Source: Fagopyrum homotropicum (taxonomy: Eukaryota > Streptophyta > Magnoliopsida > Caryophyllales > Polygonaceae). Taken from it: DNA of 64,000 bases. This document shows positions 1-10,949 of the stretch, in pieces. Location: contig BSWB01000005.1 in assembly GCA_033239125.1 (NCBI GenBank), forward strand, positions 141,294,494 through 141,358,493. The letters run 5' to 3'. Each line of letters begins with the position of its first letter. The stretch's first letter is position 1. Both the position numbers and the translations under genes were made by a program. The notes beneath the pieces are model-generated. The model was not told the DNA's origin, made no database searches, and was given only the letters and a program-made list of their open reading frames with translations.

Positions 1-257
1 TTTGCTCATCGTTAATCTTTTTTCTTTTTTCTGTAGGTTAATTATGTATCATCAGTCCAAGAAAAACTATTAATCATGAAAAAATTTGAGTATTAAGCTC
101 TAAGATTTCCCCTTCAGACTTTCGTATGATATATCTGAGATATAAATTATGATTTAATACTTGTTATTTCGTACGGAGGTACAAAAACTATTGTACCGTA
201 AAATATGGACGATTTTACCGCAAGATGATAAATAAAGAAATTGAGAAACATATATAC

Positions 258-1537
258 CTGCAGTTCTCGATGGGTTTAGGGATAGCATCAAGAAGATTGG
301 CAGAAACATTTAGAAATTTTAGCTTCGATAAACAGCCAATGGAGTTTGGAAGGCAACTCAGTTGATTGGAGTGCAAATCCAGTGCCACCACGTTCAACAA
401 TCTTGCTATTAGAGATTCTGGAATAATCTGATACAACGAAGTACACATGTTCCAAAAAATAAACAAAACTTTGGTTAATTACCGCATGAATAGAAGTCGA
501 AATTTACAAACTGTAACTTGCTAGCTATATAGGACCCATAATAAATCACCACACAAAAAATATAGGACTCATAACATGTGTGCATATGTGATGTACTAGC
601 TAGTCGATGAAAATACCATCATGGTACGTATGTTGATCTTTTACAACTTAGCTCATTTTTCTCCACGTATAACATATTCGGACTGCTGGATGATACCTAA
701 TTGGAGTTTACTTAATTTTGTTTTATACAACTCGATAACCAGAGGTTCAAGTACAATAACATTTTTTTTGGTCGAGCAGGTAAAAGAGCATTGATATATA
801 CTTTGCATAACCAAATTAACTAAGATTTGTCAGTTTAAGTGCCAGATATTGTATATTAACCTTATAACAAGGACTTTACCAAAAAAAAAAAAAAACCTTA
901 TAACAAGGTTACAGCTCAACTCCTCTCCCCTAGGATCAATTTACACAAATACAACCAACTGAAATCTCTGTCCAATTGATGAAGGTAATGACTACACAGT
1001 AACACAGAAAATACAAAACAAACCTCAACAGTCAACAACATAATATATTTGAATTCAATTGTAGCCAGCTTTAATTACTTGTATTAGATACGACAAGCGC
1101 AGTACTGGCATTTTTTTCTTCGCAGATTGCAGTTATGAGAAATTATCGAAACTATTGAAGCATGCTTTCTCATCGCCGATCAATGAAACAGTATATCCAT
1201 TAACAAAAACTGAAAAACTACAACCGAAAATCACAAATAAGAACTATTACCGAAACAAAAGTATAACTATATGCATATATACCTCGAGATTATTATTGGA
1301 GAGATCAAGTTTGCAAACGGCAGCCAAATTAAGAGAAGTATTAGGAAGAGAATGGAGAGACATTCCACTGAAATCAACAACATCTAGTCTCTTCGGTTCA
1401 TCTTCATCACCATCAACGCGATTATTCAAACGGCGATTAAGATAACTCTGAAGAACTGGACTCCGATTACTACTCCTCGCTCTTCTGTGCTGCGGTAGCG
1501 TTTCTGCTGATTTTCCTGGACGATTATCAACCATCAT
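258..1537 (-). CDS. PIRL7: Plant intracellular Ras-group-related LRR protein (PIRL7-like), 5' part only
   Basis: PIRLs are plant-specific leucine-rich-repeat proteins, some needed for gametophyte development; the biochemical role is unclear. Exon 1 is 1283..1537 (ATG at 1537; a second ATG at 1534). Exon 2 is 258..427. The intron has GT next to 1283 and AG next to 427, and the frame is kept. The N-terminus is basic and Ser/Arg-rich, followed by LRR units with the pattern LDLSNNNLE, ALDLHSNQLSCLP and FLNVSANLL, typical of PIRL6/7/8. An ATG at 1573 would add 12 residues. The better start is 1537, whose MMV... N-terminus looks like the family. The remaining exons, including most LRRs, lie left of position 1; positions 1-257 look like intron. 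The number 7 rests on the neighbours (CMO and ACA10 in Arabidopsis) and not on sequence distance, so PIRL6 or PIRL8 is possible. Confidence 0.8.
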
Positions 1538-1703
1538 CTTCGATCTGCAAATATATAACTCACTAGATTTCAAATTGAAACTGAAATTTCAGAAATCACG
1601 CGAGCGAGAGAAGAAAGGGAAGAGGGAAAAGTACGGCAAGTACCAAAAAGACTTCAAGGAGAGAGAGGCTTGATATTTTTGCGTTACAGAAATGGAGAGA
1701 GAG

Positions 1704-1711
1704 TATTTATA
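1704..1711 (-). promoter_or_regulatory. TATA box candidate for the PIRL gene
   Basis: On the minus strand the sequence reads TATAAATA, about 170 bp upstream of the PIRL start codon. A CT/GA-rich stretch at about 1590-1700 lies between, as in many plant 5' leaders. No transcription start can be proven from sequence alone. Confidence 0.45.
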
Positions 1712-1914
1712 ACTGATTTCTGTTTGAATAAGTCAAGTCAATCGGCTCACCTTGCTCACTGCTTGCTAACCGTCTCGATAGTCCGCCCACGTTTAATTTA
1801 ATTTTCACAATATTTCATAATATTTGAAAAATATTTTCAATATTTAAATTCGATTTGGATTATTTTATTTTTTTTGGAAAGGAATTCGATTTGGATTATG
1901 TCTAATTTAAATTG

Positions 1915-1964
1915 TTAGGTGATAATTATTTATTAGGTGATAATTATTTATTAGGTGATAATAA
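1915..1964. repeat. 18-bp tandem repeat, nearly 3 copies
   Basis: The unit TTAGGTGATAATTATTTA occurs twice exactly and a third time in part, in the intergenic DNA upstream of the PIRL gene. Confidence 0.8.
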
Positions 1965-2180
1965 CAACCAATCAATACCATTAATTAAGGGCCTGATGGC
2001 TCAGAAATGATCAAATGAATAAATTTTCTATATGCCGCCGTAAATTAATGATTAATCTCTTAAATTAAGTGATTGAGAATGAATTAATGATTAAGGTATA
2101 CTCAGTATTTGCTATGCATAAAAAGTCAAATCAATATTTAGAACCCTAAACAAGTTTTTGTTTTACACTGGATACTTTAC

Positions 2181-2601
2181 ATAAATCAGGCGAGGTTCCA
2201 TCCTAAAATCAATTAGCAATAGGAGGAGTAGTTCACCGAGCTTATATACTAGGCTCAGAGTGTCCCCATCTTTCGATGTGGGACCTTATTGTCTCCAACA
2301 CGCCCCCACAAGTGCAACTAGAGGATATAGACCGAGTTGCACTTGTCCACAGGTTAGGATCGCTAGTCGAATTGAGGCTAACCGCTCTGATACCATGTCA
2401 AAGTCAGATACAGACGGACCGGTAAAGCGGGGGCCGTGTGCATACGAGTGCACATGCGCGTTAGGCCCAAGTCCAGCACATAAACCCGGCGAGGTTCCAT
2501 CCTAAAACCAATTGACAATATGAGGAGTAACTCAGTGAGCTTATATACTGGACTCAGAGTGTCTCCCCATCTTTCGATGTGAGACCTTATCATCTACAAC
2601 A
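2181..2601 (-). mobile_element. TRIM retrotransposon, 3' LTR truncated
   Basis: Terminal-repeat retrotransposon in miniature, read on the minus strand. The 5' LTR is 2396..2601 (206 bp, starts TGTTGTAGAT and ends in CA). Directly after it comes the primer site TGGTATCAGAGC (2384..2395), complementary to initiator Met tRNA. The internal region is only about 95 bp and ends in a G-rich polypurine-like run (GTGGGGGCG). The second LTR starts at 2300 (TGTTGGAGAC) and matches the first up to about 2181, where it stops at non-homologous DNA. No coding capacity, so it depends on enzymes from other elements. Both LTRs carry an ATATAAG box. Several relatives occur in this window. Confidence 0.85.
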
Positions 2602-3327
2602 TGTGCGGAAAACTGAAAGAGAAAAAATAAATTTAGCAAACAAAAAGTAAACGTTCACCCAATATTGTTACGTCTACTTTTATACAAAAATTATTGATGA
2701 GTTTTTTTTTATCACAAATGAACATAAAATATGGAGGCAAGTATAACAATACAATATATAGAATCACGAAATATTAAATTTAATATTTGACGCTTAAGTA
2801 TCAAATTAGGTCAAATAATAAGGACCCAAGCAGATTACCCACCACACATGGATACCTTGTATGAATGATGCACTTGATGTCTTTTTGGAAAATAATATCT
2901 TTTTTCGGAATATGAATGTCGCTTCCCTTGTATGAAGGGTAGACCCGGCCGGCATCTCCAAGAGTATCTTTTTCGAAAATAAATGTTTGAATAGAATCTT
3001 CATACGACTATAGAAAAATACACCAATAAAATCAACACATCCTCATCGTCCTCAACCTTAACATCAATGTTATGTATCCACCAAAATTGTGTTCAACTTC
3101 TGCATTCATATGTTGAACAAAAGTTACTTTACAACTTGTTAGTAAACTACTTCCTCATATAAATCTCCCCAACTTGAACCGCAAATTATATTGCTGTATC
3201 TGACTGCAACATCCCTCTTAAGCATTAGGACAAGGAGGTTTCATTTTCTTTTCATTTGTTGTGAATAGACTGCCATGAAAATAAAAACAAATGCTTTGAA
3301 TTTTCTTTTTCCTTGACTTTACTGATG
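2602..3327. other. Intergenic DNA, nothing recognised
   Basis: AT-rich sequence without a recognisable gene or bounded repeat. A 65-codon minus-strand frame at 2806..3003 resembles no family I know. Confidence 0.5.
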
Positions 3328-3520
3328 ATCCAGAGCGGTGGCGGCCGCAGGATTTTTAGAGGGGGGCGAAATTTTATTTTCGATAAATATATCTATGAAA
3401 ATAAAGTAGCGATAAAAACAAAGTTAATATGTCATCTACTTACAATAAACAAAAATAAATAAAAAAAACATTACACTTAAACTAAAAAAAAATTTTAAAA
3501 AAAATAGTTGCCCTATAGGC

Positions 3521-3753
3521 GTTGTCTAGGACAAAGATAATAAAAACACAAATAGAGGTGCGGTCCTAGACCGCGGCTATAGTGTAACGTTTTTGAAAGG
3601 AAAAAAAAAACTAAAGATGCGCGGTTATAGACGCGCCTATAGGGCAACTATTTTTTTTTTTAAAAAAAAATTTTCTTTCAAAAACGTTACACTATAGCCG
3701 CGGTCTAGAACCGCACCTCTATTTGTGTTTTTATTATCTTTGTCCTAGACAAC
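3521..3753. repeat. Near-perfect inverted repeat (79-bp arms, 75-bp loop)
   Basis: Arms 3521..3599 and 3675..3753 are reverse complements with one mismatch by eye. A second pair, 3505..3520 with 3635..3650 (16 bp, core CCTATAGGGC), interlocks with it. The CCGCGG/CTATAG motifs resemble subterminal repeats of CACTA-type transposons; that link is an inference. Confidence 0.85.
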
Positions 3754-3792
3754 ACGTTTACAGATTAATCAAATAAGCTACTACAGAATCTG

Positions 3793-3972
3793 ATTTTAAT
3801 TATCATCAGAAATGTGGAAAGTTGAAAATCACGCACTTAGCTTATGTAGATGATGTAATATTGTTTTGCAGAGGTGATGTTGGATCTGTTTCAATTCTAC
3901 TGCATTGTCTGAATGTGTTTCAAAGTATCTCAGGCTTGGCTGTTAGTAGGCATAAATCCAGTATTTTTTAAG
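3793..3972 (+). pseudogene. LINE (non-LTR) reverse transcriptase relic
   Basis: The frame from about 3793 to the TAA at 3970 encodes a short piece of an RVT_1 domain: KLKITHLAYVDD, the catalytic YVDD box, then ILFCRGD and ISGLAVSRHKSS, the order seen in plant LINE reverse transcriptases. It is interrupted by stops right after, and nothing else of the element is visible. It sits inside the composite hAT-like element. Confidence 0.65.
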
Positions 3973-4637
3973 CTTCAATTAATCAGATGGAAGCTGTTTA
4001 GTTAAAAACTGACTCTGTACAAAAAGAAAAATTGTATTTTCTGAACTGGATCCCATTTTTCGATGGTATCAACTAGAGGATGAGAGCCGCAGCCACATTC
4101 TCTTATGTTGTAACCAGTGGCGGCCGCAGGATTTTAAAAGGGGGGCGAAATTTTATTTTCGATAAAAATATTTATGAAAATAAAATTGCGATAAAAACAA
4201 AGTCAATATGTCATCTACTTACAATAAACAACAATACAAAAAAAATTATAAAAATATTACACTTAAAAGGCGCGGTCAGATATTAAAACGTTGTCCTCGA
4301 CAACGCTTTTTACAAATAAGAGTGTGGTCTAAGACCGCGCTTCTAATCCAAACAACAAATCTCGTGCATTTTGGTGAATTATTTCACTCTAGAGTCTAAA
4401 ACGGGAAATACTTATGAAGTTTCGTTCACTTCGACGAAAGATTCAAAAAAAAACATTTAAATATAACACAAGAATAATGATATTTAAAAAAAATAAATTG
4501 TAGAAAATTTTTTTATAAACGAGAGAAGTACAACCCATTTTAAAACGATTTTTTTCAAAAAAAATTTTTTTTTTTTTTTTTTTTTCTCGGAGGGGGGGCG
4601 GCCGCCCCTCCCCCTTGGGGCCGCCCCTGATCTAGAG

Positions 4638-5499
4638 CATGTTTAATTGTAGCTTATTTATTTTTTAATTATCGGGTTATTTTGATTTTGTGTATTTTTT
4701 ATATTTTTATATTGTTATTTTTTACATTAGAATTTTATTTTATAAAAAAATAAATAAATTCGGGACCCAAAAGTCCAGCCCAAAGGCCGACTCTGGCGGG
4801 CATGGGTAAGGATGTAGGCTCAAAGTTCAAATTCGGCTCAAGTCCAACCCGAGAAAACATGTAAGAAAAACCGAAAAACTCGGCCCAAATCCGAGTGTGT
4901 CTAGGTTTTGTATGAAGTTTATGTATATGGAGAATATTGGTGTAGAAGAGCCTTTTTTGTATCACATATACAAAGTAGGCCCATATAATTTTTCAATTCA
5001 AAATAATGATGTGATGGAGTTTTTTTTAGAAAAATTTAGAAGGGGCCTAGTTTGTATCCATAAAAACATAATAGACTTGTTTATGTTCACTGTTACAGTA
5101 ATAGCCCACAAACCACTTTTACTCAAGTTTGTGACCACTTATCTTATTATGAACTAATTATAAATTAAAATTTGACCGGATTTATATACTATAATTTTAG
5201 AATAAGATATGTTCACATATTAAAAGAAATCAAGTCGAATCTTATCGTGTTTATTTGTTAGACTTTTAATGCATGTCTAACCATAATTTATAGTGGATTA
5301 GAGCATTTAACAATTTAACATAACAAGTCGATGTCAAACCCGTTTGCCTGAATATCAACTAGTTTAAGTTTGAGAAGATTAAGCTATAAGGCCCTTTTTG
5401 TTTTTAGAAAACAAGCTAGGCACCTAGTATTTAACAATTTTTAAAAAAAAAGTAATTTAGATATTAAGATGATCCTTATTAGGCAGTTACCGATATTAA
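4638..5499. other. Intergenic DNA with degenerate repeat
   Basis: Positions 4760-4900 contain GGCCCAAG/CTCGGCCC-type motifs resembling degenerate MITE sequence. The remainder is AT-rich with no gene recognised. Short frames at 4735..4965 and 4897..5157 have no family resemblance. Confidence 0.4.
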
Positions 5500-6420
5500 G
5501 GAAATATAATTAATTATTAAAATAAAAAGAGGATATTATGGAACTTACAAGATATTTCTCTCTCCTATTAATTATTTTTAATTTTGATAATGAGGGTAAG
5601 ATTCAAACTCTAGATGATAAACAATATTATTTTGATGATACACGGTATTAATACACAATTTCAATTACACAATATTAATACATAATTTCAATTATACAAT
5701 GTTCATACACAATTTCAATTACACAATTTCATTTGTTATGACATTTATGTAGTTAACACATAAACAAACGGAACTTGTGTAATTAAGTAACAAAAACATG
5801 TGTAAATGACGGACTTATGTAACAAAAACATGTGTGAATGACAGATTTGTGTAACCAAACTTTGTGTTAACGACAAACTTGTGTAATCAAACCTTGTATA
5901 AATGACAAACTTGTGTACATAACATAAACAAACGGAACTTGTGTAATTAAAAAACGACCGAATGTGTTAAGCACATAAATTGACATAACAAATGAAATTA
6001 TGTAATTAAAATTGTGTATGAACATTGTGTAGTTGAAATTATGTATTAATATTGTGTAATTAAAATTATGCATTAATATTGTGTATTAATATTGTGTATC
6101 ATCAAAATAATATACAAAATTTGATTAATTTAGCTGATATAAGAGTAAAGGTAGAAGAGAAGGTCAACTCATCTAGAGTTCAAATCCTAAATTTGACAAA
6201 CTATCTTTTTTATATTAAGAGGAGAGAGAAAATTAATTAATTACCCTTATTAACAAAATTAAAATATAGTTAATATGACAAACTATGATTTTTTATATTA
6301 AGAGGAGAGAGAAAAAAACTAATTACCCTAACTAACAAAATTAAATAGAGTTAATAGGAGTGAGAAGAATCTTATAATTTCTATAATATCCTCTTACTTA
6401 TTTTAATATATCTTTTTATA
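5500..6420. mobile_element. Foldback / long-terminal-inverted-repeat element
   Basis: The left arm (about 5510-5790) and right arm (about 5940-6410, reversed) match over several hundred bases with many substitutions. Shared blocks include GAGGATATTATGGAA, TTTCTCTCTCCT, AACTCTAGATGA and ATTTTGATGATACAC. The arms also contain short tandem ATTAATACACAAT-like units. No coding sequence and no clear target-site duplication were found, so it may be a MULE-like or other foldback element; the exact ends are uncertain. Confidence 0.6.
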
Positions 6421-6544
6421 AAATCTAGAGGGTCTAATTTGTACCCATTTTTAACTTAGGGTCTCATAGTTACAAAACCTGCCTACTCCCCATTTTACCC
6501 TGAAGTTTCTCTAGTTATACTTGTGGGCCTACTGAAATGTATAT

Positions 6545-7290
6545 TGCGAAATTTCAACGGGTCAAATTTTAATGTAAAGGGTTTTGTCGCACGCCTGAGC
6601 ATAAATACTTGAAGGCCCAAATCTAAAATTTAAACTCAATGGGATACATCCAAAAATCAATTGGCAATAATAGGAGTAACCTACCCGCCTTAAATACTAA
6701 ACATGTTATCCGTTTATCATCGATGTGAGAACATTTCATCTTCAACATGTCCCCTCAAGTGCAATTTTTTTACTCAGTTGACACTTCACGACATGTCTTA
6801 AAGTCAACTAGTCAATCAGACGGACTATCATTGTTCATATCCACAATTATAATATTAAGGTAGGCAATCATGATAAGCGATGATCTGAGATATCGAACTA
6901 CTTTGATAACATGTGAAATTCTGGCGGGTCGAATTTTACATGAAGGGTTATGTCGCATGCTTGAGCGCAGACGTGCATAAGTTTAAAACCAACACATAAA
7001 GTCAATGAGTTATCATCCTAAAACCAATTGAAAATAGAAAAACTAGCTCACCAACCTTATATATTAGGTCAATTACCCCTTTTATTATCAATGTGAGAAC
7101 ATTTTATCCTCCACGCACCCTCAAGTGCAATCATTTGACTTGGTAGACACTTGATGTTATGCCTTAAGGCCGTCTAACCCAATCATACGGACTATGATTG
7201 GCTATGTCCGCAATTAGAGTCTTAAGGCCAACAAGTTAGGACCCGAAATATCGTATTGTAAAAAAACCATGTAAAATTCCGGCTGGTCAG
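6545..7290 (-). mobile_element. TRIM tandem array (LTR-internal-LTR-internal-LTR fragment)
   Basis: Read on the minus strand: a fragment of one LTR starts near 7270. A primer-site-like stretch and internal region follow, then LTR B (about 6912..7116). Next come a degenerate primer site (TGTTATCAAAG, 6901..6911), a second internal region and LTR A (about 6545..6747). Both LTRs are about 203-205 bp and share ATTGAT/ACATCGAT-like and AATTGACAAT-like blocks with the TRIM at 2181..2601, though this is a more diverged subfamily. Both internal regions end in a G-rich run (forward CCCTCAAGTGCAA). Confidence 0.7.
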
Positions 7291-8653
7291 AGGGGAAATA
7301 ACGATATTTAAAATCTATGTTTGAGTTTTTAGAAGGTAAAAAATCATTTTTAAATTTTTTTTAGTTATTATATCTTGAGAGGATTCGTTTAATAAGACTA
7401 TTTGTTTTACAGAGCAGTCTTCGACAACGAGGAGAAGGAAGTCGGCCTCGATCATTCCAAACTTCAACAACTCTAACGGGTTTGATTACAAAGAGGATCA
7501 AGGGGTTGGTCTGGAAAAACCTTTGACAACGGTGGTAGATACGGAGAGGAGAAGGCCCAACATATGTTGTTCAAGTTGTAGGGGTCTAAATCTAGTGTTT
7601 CGAAATTCCTAACGAGATCTTGTTAGCCTCTAGCAAAACGGATAAGAAGATCCGAGTCGAAAACGAGTGCCGGAGGTGCTAAACCACTATATAGATCTAG
7701 TAAAAAAAGCTTCTCATTGTACTAGAGTTACCTATATATAAGAGGATTCCGACAAGAAACCACTAAGAGCGGGTGCTTGAGTCTTAGGGTTACAGATCTA
7801 GCCCTTCTCATTATACTCTACTCCACAAAAAACCTCTTCTGCAATATATTATGGCGTTACTAGGACTATGTTCATCGGAATCCTCCCACCCTGCTATCAA
7901 CAAACCACTATGCGGATCCAAAGTCGTAAAGCTTAAGACAATTGCGACTCTAGGGTTGCGACATAGATGTTTTCAAAATTAGACGATAACGAAAAAGTGA
8001 GCAGCGAGAAGCTAGTAGCGACAACAACAAGAAACGAGAAAGTATTCTTTGGGTTATTGTTATTGATGGCGGAATCGAAAGATGCCTCTTGTGTTAAGTC
8101 AACTATATGCTTTTGGTAACCGATTTCAAGAATATGTTTTGATTGGTATATTTCGGTATATGGTTTGATATTTGGTTTTGGGTATTAATTTATAAAGATA
8201 ATAATTAGGTATTAATTTATAATAGAATTATAAGTATAATAAAGATTGTATATTATATTTTAAGTATTAAAAATGAAAATATTAAAATTCAGATATAAGG
8301 TACTAAATATTATAATTAAGATATAATTTTTTAAAAAATCATAAAATTTAATTAGTTTAATTGATGGGGGAAGAATGAGACTCTCAACCATGTTTGTAAC
8401 TCATAAACTACCATTTAAATTAAAAAATTATTATTTTTAATACTTTATTGGTAAATAACAAAATGCTTTTTTTTTCATGATTTTTTTTGGTGGAAGCTTT
8501 TCCATGATCTTACCTACTCTCAAATGTAAAGTTGACTTATAAGAACAATTTTATTAAAAAAAAAATAAGTTAAAGAATTAAAGTGTTTTTATTTTTTGAA
8601 ATAAAATAAATATCGAGGTGATTTTTTATGACCATTTCCGATATAAAGAGGTA
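7291..8653. other. Intergenic DNA, no gene confirmed
   Basis: Moderately GC-richer up to about 8100, then strongly AT-rich. A short stretch at 7412-7450 after a splice-acceptor-like TTGTTTTACAG could encode a piece resembling an aspartyl protease tail (VFDNEEKEVGL), but it is too short to call. Confidence 0.4.
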
Positions 8654-8941
8654 GGGCCCGCTTGGTTTTAACTCCGGAATCGAAAACGGAATTGAAACGA
8701 ATGTAGTTCATATGTATACCCTTATTCATGAAAGTTTTTGGAATCATTCCTAGTGATTTGAAGTAATTGGAGTTGAATTTGATTATTTTTGATACCATAT
8801 AGGGTAATAAAATGTGGGAAGGCAAGGGCAAACCACAAGTAATGATTCCATAAAAATTCATAAATAAAGATATACATATAGACTAAATTCGTTTTCATTC
8901 CGTTTTCGTTTTTGTTTTCATAGTTGGAACCAAACGGGCCC
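8654..8941. mobile_element. Tourist-like MITE, copy 1
   Basis: Terminal inverted repeats GGGCCCGCTTGG and (reversed) GGGCCCGTTTGG. The interior has TTCATATGTATACCCTTATTCATGA and its inverse, shared with four other copies in this window. The flanks do not give a clear 3-bp duplication here. The family is placed with Tourist (PIF/Harbinger) MITEs because other copies are flanked by TTA or TAA. Confidence 0.75.
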
Positions 8942-9432
8942 ATAATATTTTATAATTAAAGTTAATGATATTTTTATGGTGGGAGTGACATAATGATATG
9001 TAGGTGATTTTGTAAAAATTTTCCAAATTCAAATTAACTTGATTGATACGAAACAATACTGTAGTGTACGTACGTGCTTTCTTGATTTTCAATATTTGGT
9101 GTGAATTTACATCTTCATTGTAAATAAAGTCAAATGAAAGATGGGATGAGTTGACTTTTATTATATTTTATCCAACCCGTACAGAAAAATAGAGTCAAGA
9201 CGATAATGTTTTGTTCTCTCCGTCTGAGTAGACAATGGCTCTTCGGTATTCGTGATTTCGTTCACACATATCCTCGCGTTGTACGGAACATTTAGATTTA
9301 CATTATCTGCAGGCCGCAGGTTACGTTCATTTATAAGAGTTTAATACAATATAGTTTTAAAATAAACTATTTGCTTTAATATATCAGATTTATTAAATTT
9401 TGACTGAAAAAACAACGTGTCATCTCTTTTTA

Positions 9433-9730
9433 GAGCCCGTTTGGTTACAACTCCGAAAATGGGAACGGAATGAGAATGGAAACGAATATAGTTCATATGT
9501 ATATCTTTATTCATGAAATTTTATGGAAACCTTCCTTGCGGTTTCATACAAAATGCACTTGCTTCCCCACATTTTGTTTTCCTATAGGGTAGCAAAAGTA
9601 ATCATTTTCAACTCCAATTATTTCAAACCACAAAGAATTATTATAAAAACTTTGATGAATAAGGATATACGTATAAACTATATTCGTTTTCATTCCGTTT
9701 CCGATTTCGGAGTTAAAACCAAACGGGCCC
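9433..9730. mobile_element. Tourist-like MITE, copy 2
   Basis: Same family as 8654..8941. The left end reads GAGCCCGTTTGG and the right end is GGGCCC when read forward. TTA stands directly outside both ends, matching the 3-bp target-site duplication of PIF/Harbinger elements. The short frame running through it is not a gene. Confidence 0.8.
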
Positions 9731-9764
9731 TTAATGTATTTACACCTATGTATTCATATATGAT

Positions 9765-10198
9765 TAGGGCTGTAATATGAGACAAGCTACTCGGGCTCGG
9801 CTCGTCAAAAGCTCGGCTCGAGCTCGTTCATTTTATAAACGAGCCAAGCTTGAGCACATTTTAAAGCTCGTATAACTTTTAGGCTCGGCTCGGGCTCGGC
9901 TCGTTTATAAACAAGCCGAGCTTGAGCATGTCAAAGCTCGGCTCGTTCGGGTAAAGCTCGGCTCGTTCGGCTAAAATAACACTGTAGGAGCATTATTTTA
10001 GCCGAGCTACTCGGGCTCGGCTCGGGCTCGGCTCGTCAAAAGCTCGGCTCGAGCTCGTTCACTTTCTAAACGAGCCAAGCTTGAGCACGTTTTAAAGCTC
10101 GTATAAATTTTAGGCTCGGCTCGGGCTCGGCTCGTTTATAAACGAGCCAAGCTTGAGCATGCCGAGGCTCGGCTCGTTCGGCTCGTATTACACCCCTA
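9765..10198. mobile_element. hAT-type MITE built of GCTCGG repeats
   Basis: The element begins TAGGGCTGTAAT and ends with the inverse of TAGGGGTGTAAT. It is flanked on both sides by the identical 8-bp TATATGAT (9757..9764 and 10199..10206), the duplication length of hAT transposons. The 434-bp interior is GC-richer than its surroundings and made of GGCTCGGCTCG units and GTTTATAAACGAGCC blocks. The left half is largely repeated in the right half around a central palindrome near 9965-10010. Confidence 0.88.
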
Positions 10199-10387
10199 TA
10201 TATGATAGGAAAGTTGTATTTTGAAAGGAATTGTTCCGGTGATTTTGTTGTAGGAAGTGCAGGTTAATACTTTAGCACAAAAACGTGTATTGTTTGACTT
10301 TATTTATAAACATATACTTAATAAATTTTTACTATTACATACAATTACGTTGAATAACTATTACATGTTGCAGATAATATGTTTTTG

Positions 10388-10520
10388 CATCGAAAGATAA
10401 GGATATTTTGAACCTAGTATATAAGCTTGGTGAGTTGTTTTTCCTATTGTCAATTGGGTTTAGGATGAAACCTTGTTGGATTTAGGATGAAACCTCGTTG
10501 GATTTATGTGTTGGGCTTGA
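10388..10520 (+). mobile_element. TRIM LTR fragment
   Basis: ATCGAAAGATAAGG, CCTAGTATATAAGCT and CCTATTGTCAATTGG, in this order, match the LTR of the TRIM at 2181..2601, here on the plus strand. A short GGATGAAACC...TTGGATTTA unit is duplicated. No primer site or partner LTR is seen. Confidence 0.7.
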
Positions 10521-10917
10521 AAACCTAGTATATTAGGTCGGTTGGTTATTCCTCCAACATTACATTACTCGCACATAATGATAATAAAAGTTATAATATA
10601 TATAAGTTTCAATTTGCGTGAGCATTCGGAATATAGCTTATAAACGGATGATTATAAGTTACTTTGTTCTCCGCAAATTATAACCGATTTGCAAACCGAA
10701 TACATCATAATAGAAACATGATAAAGAAAACGAATTGACGAAACTCAAAAAAGTCAATAATTAAATAATTAAATAATCAAAAATACAAAAGGCTCGTACG
10801 CTACTCTTCGAGTTTATTTGAAAAATTATAATTTGAAACAATTGGATTTACTAGATTTTTTTGCGTTTTAGTTTTAATAAATGTACCCCTTATATATTAG
10901 TTATTAAAAGTAAAACT

Positions 10918-10949
<32 letters not shown>

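Larger units (their letters stand above)
3336..4629. mobile_element. Composite hAT-like non-autonomous element
   Basis: The left end reads CGGTGGCGGCCGCAGG and the right end, reversed, reads CAGGGGCGGCCCC. The flanks ATCCAGAG (3328..3335) and ATCTAGAG (4630..4637) match in 7 of 8 bases, as expected for an aged 8-bp hAT target-site duplication. A second copy of the left end starts at 4115 (CAGTGGCGGCCGCAGG) and repeats about 180 bp of the first, so the layout is left end, cargo, left end, right end. The 4115..4629 portion has no matching flanks of its own. The cargo holds the hairpin and LINE relic listed separately. Confidence 0.6.

Noticed and set aside
2384..2395. GCTCTGATACCA at 2384, 19955 and 42866 as possible tRNA gene ends
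   Set aside because: No cloverleaf surrounds them. They sit next to LTRs and are primer sites complementary to initiator Met tRNA. No tRNA or rRNA gene was recognised in the window.
7412..7480. Possible last exon of an aspartyl protease (VFDNEEKEVGL after an acceptor-like TTGTTTTACAG)
   Set aside because: Only about a dozen residues fit, the frame stops soon after and no upstream exons with DTG motifs were seen.
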